The translations under genes were made by a program, and so were the position numbers. From Marixanthomonas ophiurae (GTDB taxonomy: Bacteria > Bacteroidota > Bacteroidia > Flavobacteriales > Flavobacteriaceae), in contig NZ_QVID01000001.1 of assembly GCF_003413745.1 (NCBI RefSeq), forward strand, positions 310,001 to 374,000: DNA of 64,000 nt, in the 5' to 3' direction. The notes beneath the pieces were generated by a model. That model had not been told where the DNA came from, did no database searches, and saw only the letters and a list, made by a program, of their open reading frames with translations. Positions 56,001-61,353 of the stretch are shown here, in pieces (position 1 is the stretch's first letter; the number at the start of each line of letters is the position of its first letter).

Positions 56001-57992
56001 TGCAAATGATAAAACGTCATATGAAGGGCCAGGTATTGGTGGGTTTAGTACTGTATTAATATAGGGCGCAATAGATTCTATTATTTTTGGATTGTCACCA
56101 TTTGGTCCATTAGTATAGTAATGTTTAGCACCATATTTTTTTCTTCCGTTAGGAACGGAAAAAGTTACCTTCTCAGTTGTGTGGTTATAGGCGGGTAAAA
56201 AATAATTATAACGCACGCCATTTGATTTTAACACCGATATACCATTAAGGTGATATCCTTTTCCTTTATCATAATCAATCGGTTCTAACTTGTTAGTATC
56301 GTAATTAACAATATGTGGGGAAGTATAGGAATTCTCGATTTCATCTTTTGTAAAATACTCTATGTTTTGGGTCCGAGGACTTCTCCCTTCATTTTCTTTG
56401 CCTTTAAAAGTATTCCCAGATCTATTATAACCGGAATGTGCCTGAGCTTTTGCAGCTAGAATATTATAATCCCATCTTAGGTTTATGTCAAATGCAATAG
56501 GCTTGTCAGTCTGAAACTCTTCCCAAATAGTTGTATCCATTGCGGATGCCTCGCCAATCATCTTAAAATAGAAGGGCTCAAAGAGTGGTTTTGAAGTGGT
56601 TTTTGAATTAAATTTGTAATCATATAATTCGTGTAAATAGTAGTATGGTCTATTATAGTGCTCTTTCCAAGCTCCAGAATAAGCCCCTGAATAAGTGTTT
56701 GTAAAATCAAACCCTGCTTTGAATGCCCCAGGCCCACCTAATTCAATTCCACGACTCTCAGATACCGATATTGAATTTTTTTTTGGGTCTGCTAATCGCC
56801 CTATGGAATTTTGATAGGCTCTAAAACTCCCACCTACACCATGCCCTTGAATACTGAAAACATCATAAGTTAAAACTGGAATACCTGTTAACACATTATC
56901 TTTTGTTATCGGCCCTTCGTTTTCCCTATAAAAATCCGTAACTGCATTTTCGCCATTCTTATTCGCCATATACATAGCACCAAAAGCAGGTGATTTTATT
57001 TCTTCACCAGTAACCCACGAACGGGATATATTTCCTGAAATAGATGCTATTTCATTATCTGTCAACACATTTGATTTTGTAGGGTCTGGGGTAAAAGAAA
57101 ATCCGCTATTGGTTGAATACCGTGTTGCTTGAATGGATGATATTGGGGCCGAGGATGCAAATGATATTTTACCCGAAAAGGAAGATTTTTTCAAATTTAA
57201 TCCAGGTCCATCATCCAACCTTAAAACTCTGTCCGCAATCATTCCCCTAAGAGTTAAATCTTGTTGCCTACTTCTTGCATGGCTTAGATTTAGATCCCCA
57301 AATCCCTGTTTAGAATTAATTGTTGCGCCGAGAGCGGTAGTTCTACTTTTCCCATTCACAAATAAAAAATCTTTATCCTCATTATAACTGCTATAAGATA
57401 AGCTTGGAGTTAAACTAAAACCTTCTTGACTCCCAAAAGAAAGACCTAATCCTGCCCCAAATCCATCCTGGTTTTTAGCATCATCTATTTGGTTTAAGGT
57501 AGTTCCGAGACTGACATTAATTCCTAAACCACTATAATTATTATAATAGACTCCAAAGCCACTACCAATTGATAGCTCAGCTCCTGCAATTTCTTTTTTT
57601 AATAGCGGAACAGCTATATCAAAATTTATTGTTGTACTTGGTTTAGTGTAAAACTGTTTAGTGATTAAGTCTCCTTTAAAATCATCTGGTGTACCTCTTA
57701 AATTTCGTTGTATTGCTCCAGCATTTAAGTTCCAACCCAAACCTACCCAACTTGCTGCTTGATCCATCCCAACATTACTGTTGTAAAACACATTAATAGG
57801 ATAACCACCATCGGGTCCTGGAATGACCATCAATGGGATATTATAATTAAAATCCCCCGTATATAAATTAACCATGTCATCCACTCCAATCGGGGCAAAT
57901 CCAGCGGCCTCAGGCTGCGTAGGTCCTGTTGTTTGCCCTGACATCAAATGAGTGAAAAGAAGAAAAATTATTAGTGTTACTATTTTTGTCAT
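53064..57992 (-). CDS. RHS-type N-terminal protein
   Basis: About 1642 residues, ATG 57992 (MTKIVTLIIFLLFTHLMSGQ signal); an in-frame GTG nine bases upstream would overlap the previous gene. The mature N-terminus GFAPIGVDDMVNLYTGDFNY, IPLMVIPG and ASWVGLGWNLNAGAIQRNL is the usual opening of Bacteroidota RHS/SpvB-like proteins, where a strand-rich cage begins. The rest is long, strand-rich and without clear catalytic motifs; the C-terminal 300 residues contain GEPIQKSVYKYKTLAND and GEPIITSVTNEWKQLIYTYN, degenerate YD-like strands. It starts one base after the lipoprotein gene. Together with the next three genes it seems to supply the pieces of one large surface structure. Confidence 0.8.
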   Translation of the reverse strand: MTKIVTLIIFLLFTHLMSGQTTGPTQPEAAGFAPIGVDDMVNLYTGDFNYNIPLMVIPGPDGGYPINVFYNSNVGMDQAASWVGLGWNLNAGAIQRNLRGTPDDFKGDLITKQFYTKPSTTINFDIAVPLLKKEIAGAELSIGSGFGVYYNNYSGLGINVSLGTTLNQIDDAKNQDGFGAGLGLSFGSQEGFSLTPSLSYSSYNEDKDFLFVNGKSRTTALGATINSKQGFGDLNLSHARSRQQDLTLRGMIADRVLRLDDGPGLNLKKSSFSGKISFASSAPISSIQATRYSTNSGFSFTPDPTKSNVLTDNEIASISGNISRSWVTGEEIKSPAFGAMYMANKNGENAVTDFYRENEGPITKDNVLTGIPVLTYDVFSIQGHGVGGSFRAYQNSIGRLADPKKNSISVSESRGIELGGPGAFKAGFDFTNTYSGAYSGAWKEHYNRPYYYLHELYDYKFNSKTTSKPLFEPFYFKMIGEASAMDTTIWEEFQTDKPIAFDINLRWDYNILAAKAQAHSGYNRSGNTFKGKENEGRSPRTQNIEYFTKDEIENSYTSPHIVNYDTNKLEPIDYDKGKGYHLNGISVLKSNGVRYNYFLPAYNHTTEKVTFSVPNGRKKYGAKHYYTNGPNGDNPKIIESIAPYINTVLNPPIPGPSYDVLSFAKVNNKAGEDEFYSRETIPAYAHTFFITSILSQDYVDIKNDGPTMDDIGTYIKMNYEKVRDYKWRFPFKGAYYSKGYLENTEDDKASYQEGEKDLFYVKSIETKTHIAVFETKNSELVDASETKHQKELVSITLYSKADPKWVKEFYLNQPSSNWPSPIQTVHLNQDYSLKKGIPNTTGNEMAPALKELYFTYQNSTNGENAKYQFNYGVNPDYSDHQQDRWGAYQEDQLRKTSTNSIPDIQVNENPYTYQEENYAKRDNEASAWLLNEITLPSKGGIKVEYEKDDYAYVQDKKATSYIELLGTGDKVYTNSNSIRTQVKTDDVYLYFKSPFPLNNDKKNVLKQIEGIEFVRFRVFMELKYPDRLSDVVKDLNKDMAKDYVEGYAEVEKDLSNDLNDLSTVGYIEDTNIGYFKIKSLKPKNSSTYFLNPIRLAAFQYIRKSRPDLGVQYDGIENAIPTVFFTKNILSMLDEASTMITGYYKKAQIKGWASQMNLDKPSYVRLISPERKYGGGARVKRIKLKSDETNAREFGQTYDYTLSDGRSSGVAEWEPILGIEETPFTLPIWYNANNNGHKIIFSNEQSFSEEPLGAGLYPSASVGYSRVTVRNLENDNVTMAQSGINISEFYTAKDFPTKAKRSGALFAPYWAPVPIPFIGQQNTRYNGYSMGYSFTLNNSIYGRPKSVATYPYTIDQPTGEPIQKSVYKYKTLANDNKSLDNKVMTLLKEGNKKEVYMGKEIDFYIDEIEANTYSIGLGGQVNISYQPPTLVLPSFFPKINTGRKGTRYLTTNKIIYNTPILDSIIQYKDGAKVSTKNLVFDHETGEPIITSVTNEWKQLIYTYNFPAHWTYEQMKGAYKNYRATVKIDNASGGKFKLDAGLNVSGQIPEELFQDGDVLIGSDNIKYYISEIDRVANTFNLKSRDNSTPTITSLQTKYFTIMQSGYKNLQSTKKGKIVSLEDPTDASNITNTGNIPLFMMKYNN

Positions 57993-57993
57993 T

Positions 57994-58380
57994 TTAAACA
58001 CTTTTTAAAAATGTGAGATATTTCTTTACGCCTTTTTCGTTTATAACTTCCAGTGTATAGATGCCCGATGAAAGATTATTTAAAGGAATGCTAAGCTTGT
58101 TTGTTCCGTATTTGACAGCAACTGATTGTGTGATGTTGTTTTGAACAATTACTTGCTTTTGATTGTAGATATTATATTCCAACTTCCCATCTTGATCGTT
58201 ATAATTTTCTTGATAGATTACTCTTATATGGTCATCATTTATGTATCGTGGATGAGTTGTAATATTATCTTCTAACTGAATGAAATCCTCTGGATTTGAT
58301 GGAACTGCAGGCACAACGTTATAAATTGTTGTGCAAGATTGTAACAGTACTAAGTAAAAAATGAGGTGTAAATATTTCAT
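57994..58380 (-). CDS. Small lipoprotein with T9SS-sorting-domain-like fold
   Basis: 128 residues. The lipobox LLQSC (Cys 16) predicts a lipoprotein. The C-terminal 80 residues (KLSIPLNNLSSGIYTLEVI, KYLTFLK) read like a type A type IX secretion sorting domain (L..L.SGIY.L.V....G....F.K), but without a long passenger. It could be an anchor made of that fold. It is the first gene of the eleven-gene block, 54 bp downstream of a paired direct repeat. Confidence 0.75.
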   Translation of the reverse strand: MKYLHLIFYLVLLQSCTTIYNVVPAVPSNPEDFIQLEDNITTHPRYINDDHIRVIYQENYNDQDGKLEYNIYNQKQVIVQNNITQSVAVKYGTNKLSIPLNNLSSGIYTLEVINEKGVKKYLTFLKSV

Positions 58381-58433
58381 TCCTTAAAACATTATTCTCC
58401 GTAAGATTAGAAAATCATAACCTTAGAAAAACC

Positions 58434-58466
58434 TTGAATCTATTAAAGGTTGGTTTGAATCTATTA
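58434..58466 (-). promoter_or_regulatory. Paired 12-bp direct repeat, candidate LytTR regulator site
   Basis: TTGAATCTATTA occurs perfectly at 58434-58445 and 58455-58466 (minus strand TAATAGATTCAA), period 21 bp, i.e. two helical turns. The nearer copy ends 54 bp before the first ATG of the RHS operon. LytTR regulators such as AgrA bind pairs of about 9-bp direct repeats with a 21-22-bp period just upstream of the promoter. No clear TAnnTTTG box follows, which fits an activator-dependent promoter. Assignment to the regulator at 36377-37126 is inferred. Confidence 0.5.
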
Positions 58467-58696
58467 CCTGTTGTTTTAAGTACATAAAGTGTTTTCAATG
58501 AACTTTAGCATAAAAAGGGTGAATTTTGAATGTAAGATTTAGTGAATCGAATATTTTGTCTCTATAATTCTTCTCTTTCCCTTTCTAAATACGTCTGTAT
58601 GTTAATACATATGGGTTTCGACATTTTAGTCGAGACAGAATTAGAACTTGTGGCCGTTTTTTTAGAACGTAAATGGACTTATTTTTTTAAATTAGC

Positions 58697-58795
58697 TATA
58701 ACTAAAACCACCAAATAACCAATAGTTCTAACACAAATAAAGAAGTATATCGCCTCCTAAAGATTACCTTAACTATAAAAAGCAATTTTTAATTT
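58697..58795 (+). repeat. Right direct repeat flanking the RHS block
   Basis: Counterpart of 36204-36297, same orientation, 22.5 kb away, about 80% identical with a few short gaps. It leads directly into the right usp fragment. Confidence 0.7.
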
Positions 58796-59012
58796 AAAAC
58801 ACTCAATGATGGATATACTTAAAAAACCAATTAAAATTGAATATATTGAAAATGCAGGTGCGTTGAAAAAATTTGCAAAACACCATTCAGACTATATTAT
58901 CTGTCTTATGGATCGCAAGCCGGATTTCTGGAGAAAATTGGGTATTACCCACTCACGAATCACAGATTTGGGCCCACTCCCCAGTACTCCTGTAATAGCT
59001 CTACACAGATAG
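58697..59012 (+). pseudogene. Universal stress protein (UspA-like), right half, decayed
   Basis: After the repeat (NKEVYRLLK reading) and a frameshift, an open stretch from 58806 reads MMDILKKPIKIEYIENAG, FAKHHSDYIICLMDRKPDFW and ITDLGPLPSTPVIAL, resembling the end of a Usp domain. No N-terminal domain precedes it. Read after the left fragment (35694-36281) it would complete one two-domain Usp protein, with the direct repeat as the overlap. Confidence 0.5.
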
Positions 59013-59354
59013 CTATGATAGCTCCATTATCAAACTTGTTGTAGTATTTTTCTACTGGTCAATTAAAAGGCTTTGTCTTTTTGAATATGGTTTAGAAGAC
59101 TAATTTATGATAGATTATATATGAGCTAAAAAATCTTAACATTTTCCGAGATCTAACTAGTCGCTATGAATTCAATATTTAAAAAAACTAGATATTTAAA
59201 AAAAGTCAATTATAGGTAATCACTTCAAACATCAACTTTGTAGATTTTGACAAACTTGTAATTTGTATAATTATACAAAATATTAATTGTTAAATTATTG
59301 TTAAAATTAATAAATTATTAATTTATAACGGCTCTGGTATATATCTTTGTATTA

Positions 59355-59438
59355 TATATCACAATAAGTTGTGAATTATTTAGATTAAGTATTTACCTAT
59401 ACTAAGTAGCGGGTTTTTTAACCCGCTACTTTTTTTTT
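59355..59438 (+). ncRNA. Candidate small RNA
   Basis: A plus-strand TATCTTTG (59342-59349) matches the -7 consensus TAnnTTTG and is followed about 55 bp later by a strong terminator (59405-59438) with no open frame between. This predicts a transcript of about 80 bases. The -33 element is weak. The rest of the gap (59013-59341) is very AT-rich and shows nothing else recognisable. Confidence 0.35.
59405..59438 (+). terminator. Strong rho-independent terminator
   Basis: Perfect 11-bp stem AGTAGCGGGTT / AACCCGCTACT, four-T loop, then eight or more Ts on the plus strand. The T run is only on the plus side, so it ends rightward transcription, not the leftward gene at 59459-59752. Confidence 0.88.
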
Positions 59439-59458
59439 AATTACAAAAATAAAATATG

Positions 59459-59752
59459 TTAATTAAGAAGCTCATTGATCAGGCCAATTCTATAATTTTC
59501 GGGGAAGTTACTTCCTATTAAGTCGTCAATATTTATATCTTTTAAAGATTCTTCTAATCTGAAATTCATCTCTAAATATATATAAACGTATTCGTGATGA
59601 GCTACTTCAATCTTATCATTATAGAAATCTACCATAATGACATAATCTCCTGATGTTTTGTCATGATTTATCACGAAGTAGTCATTTATTTTCTTATGTG
59701 CTATTTCGTAAAAATCTAGTCGCTCTATCCAATTTTCTTCAAGGTTTTTCAT
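59459..59752 (-). CDS. Hypothetical 97-residue protein
   Basis: Small acidic soluble protein (MKNLEENWIERLDFYEIAHK, DDLIGSNFPENYRIGL). No signal peptide, membrane span or known motif. It begins 14 bp after the polymerase-like gene and probably shares its transcript. Function unknown. Confidence 0.65.
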   Translation of the reverse strand: MKNLEENWIERLDFYEIAHKKINDYFVINHDKTSGDYVIMVDFYNDKIEVAHHEYVYIYLEMNFRLEESLKDINIDDLIGSNFPENYRIGLINELLN

Positions 59753-59766
59753 AATAAAGTATGGGT

Positions 59767-60954
59767 TTATTTTAATTGAACATTTAAATTCATTTTCTTA
59801 AGTTCTTCTCTTATTATATTCTGAATTTCTATTTTGTTTTCTGAAAAACACAGAATTTCATCATGTCGAGTAATTACCTGTAGCCCTGCACTTACCCCTA
59901 TTCTTTCTACAATTATTTTACTCTCCTTTTTTTGCAGTATTTCCCAAAGCTTTTCTTTTTGTTTCATTTCGTTTATACTTTGTATTACGCCTGGATATAA
60001 CGTTTCCATACTATCATAGAGCTTTCCAGATTTTAATGGTTTTTCATTGAAAAAAATATATTTGAAGCACTGTAACTTAATGTCACACCTATCACTATTT
60101 GTCTGAGTAGCTAAATTTTCGTAGAATACACCCATACCAACATCTTTTTTATAACATTCTGAGTCAATCCTAGTGGCTAATAGGAGTGGCTGACAGTTAG
60201 CAATGTCAATGCTTTTTAATCCCTCACGGCCGTATAATGACATGAATGGTATAGCTGTGGATGGCAAGTTAACGACATTGGAATAAAAGCGACCGGTAGC
60301 AGAAACCTTGAACCACAGATTTTGTAAATTCACCTTGAGACATTTTTGTACAGAATTATGAGCGATCTCTGGAGTTAGCTTTCTCTTCTGAACAACCCCA
60401 TTAACACATTTTGGTTTTAAATCCTTTCCTATATTGTCCCGCAACCAATATATATAACTATCAAGGTCTATACGGACATTATATGAGTTTTCTATCAAGT
60501 TATGGTGTTTAGGATATTTTGCGAGCCAATACTCTTTATTCCTTAAATTTCGAAATACTTTTTCAAAATTAATCTCTACTTCCGTGAAGTGAGTAGTGTT
60601 AAGAAAAGAGAGATCAATTTTATATGATCTTGTAAAACAATCAACACTATATTTTTTATTTATCTTGATTACTTCTGCCTCTTTCAATAGAGAAATTAAT
60701 TCACTGTATTGAATCATCCGGCCTTTTAAAATGAGCTTAAACGATTTCAATTCCTTCCATCCTATATTTACATACATATCGTAAGATGATTCATTTGAGG
60801 CTATCTGGCGCTCATATATGTACATCCAAAGAGATATCAAAGTTTTTTTAAGTCGGTTGATTTGCTTTATTTGATATTTGTTATAGTTAGGCGATGATTT
60901 GATGCTATTATTTATTTGTTTGAGGAGTTGAGATGGTATTAATATTTTTTTCAA
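59767..60954 (-). CDS. Protein resembling a family-A polymerase palm
   Basis: 395 residues, basic, no signal peptide. SIDIANCQPLLLATRID resembles motif A of family-A polymerases (DxxxxQ/E) and LQVITRHDEILCFSE resembles motif C (HDE), followed by the usual closing helix IQNIIREELKK. Before motif C, LQKKESKIIVERIG fits the helix that in PolA reads LQ..xADII. YNVVNLPS-type NLPSTAIPFMSLYG precedes motif A. An exonuclease domain is absent and the fingers region is unclear. The N-terminal 200 residues are helical and unassigned. It could be a replication protein of an integrated element. Confidence 0.5.
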   Translation of the reverse strand: MKKILIPSQLLKQINNSIKSSPNYNKYQIKQINRLKKTLISLWMYIYERQIASNESSYDMYVNIGWKELKSFKLILKGRMIQYSELISLLKEAEVIKINKKYSVDCFTRSYKIDLSFLNTTHFTEVEINFEKVFRNLRNKEYWLAKYPKHHNLIENSYNVRIDLDSYIYWLRDNIGKDLKPKCVNGVVQKRKLTPEIAHNSVQKCLKVNLQNLWFKVSATGRFYSNVVNLPSTAIPFMSLYGREGLKSIDIANCQPLLLATRIDSECYKKDVGMGVFYENLATQTNSDRCDIKLQCFKYIFFNEKPLKSGKLYDSMETLYPGVIQSINEMKQKEKLWEILQKKESKIIVERIGVSAGLQVITRHDEILCFSENKIEIQNIIREELKKMNLNVQLK

Positions 60955-61353
60955 GTTTCATTACTTAATTTTTTTTAATGGATAGAGTCCTTTAAGCCCT
61001 TGTGGGTTTATGAAGCTGTCGCTATATTGTGTATTCAAAAAAGGAAAGAAAGTTTATTTTAAAATCGGGTAGGCATATGATATATAATACTATTTAAGGT
61101 AGGTTAGTTAATTGAAGTTAAGTAGGTAATTAAATATTTGACCACTTATACTCCATGACTTTCGAAATCCAATAGATACTCGAAGCTGAATGAAGAGAGC
61201 CGAAAGCCCCACAAAGGGCTTTCAATCGGCGAACAAATGAATGTGTATCTTTTTTTCAAAAATTGATTGTTAGAAATAAATAATTAAGAAAACTACTCAA
61301 CAAATTACAATAGGATTTCAATTTTTATTTTACACAGCAGAATTTTATTAATA
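60955..61353. other. Intergenic region with a perfect hairpin
   Basis: 399 bp without a convincing gene. GAAAGCCC (61202-61209), six-base loop and GGGCTTTC (61216-61223) make a perfect stem, with outer GCC/GGC possibly extending it. No T run follows on either strand, so it is not an obvious terminator. AT-rich words GTTAATTGAAGTTAAG and GTAGGTAATTAAAT near 61105-61135 look loosely iterated. Confidence 0.4.

Noticed and set aside
53064-57992. Tc-toxin (SpvB/TcaC) component
   Set aside because: Only the N-terminal RHS/SpvB-like opening matches; no TcA-type channel gene or TcB propeller motif is visible, so a general RHS-like surface protein is the safer call.
58806-59012. 68-codon frame as a functional gene
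   Set aside because: It reads as the tail of a Usp protein without its main domains and joins the broken left fragment, so it is treated as a pseudogene piece.
59405-59438. Terminator of the 97-residue gene at 59459-59752
   Set aside because: The T run is on the plus strand only; on the minus strand the stem is followed by mixed sequence.
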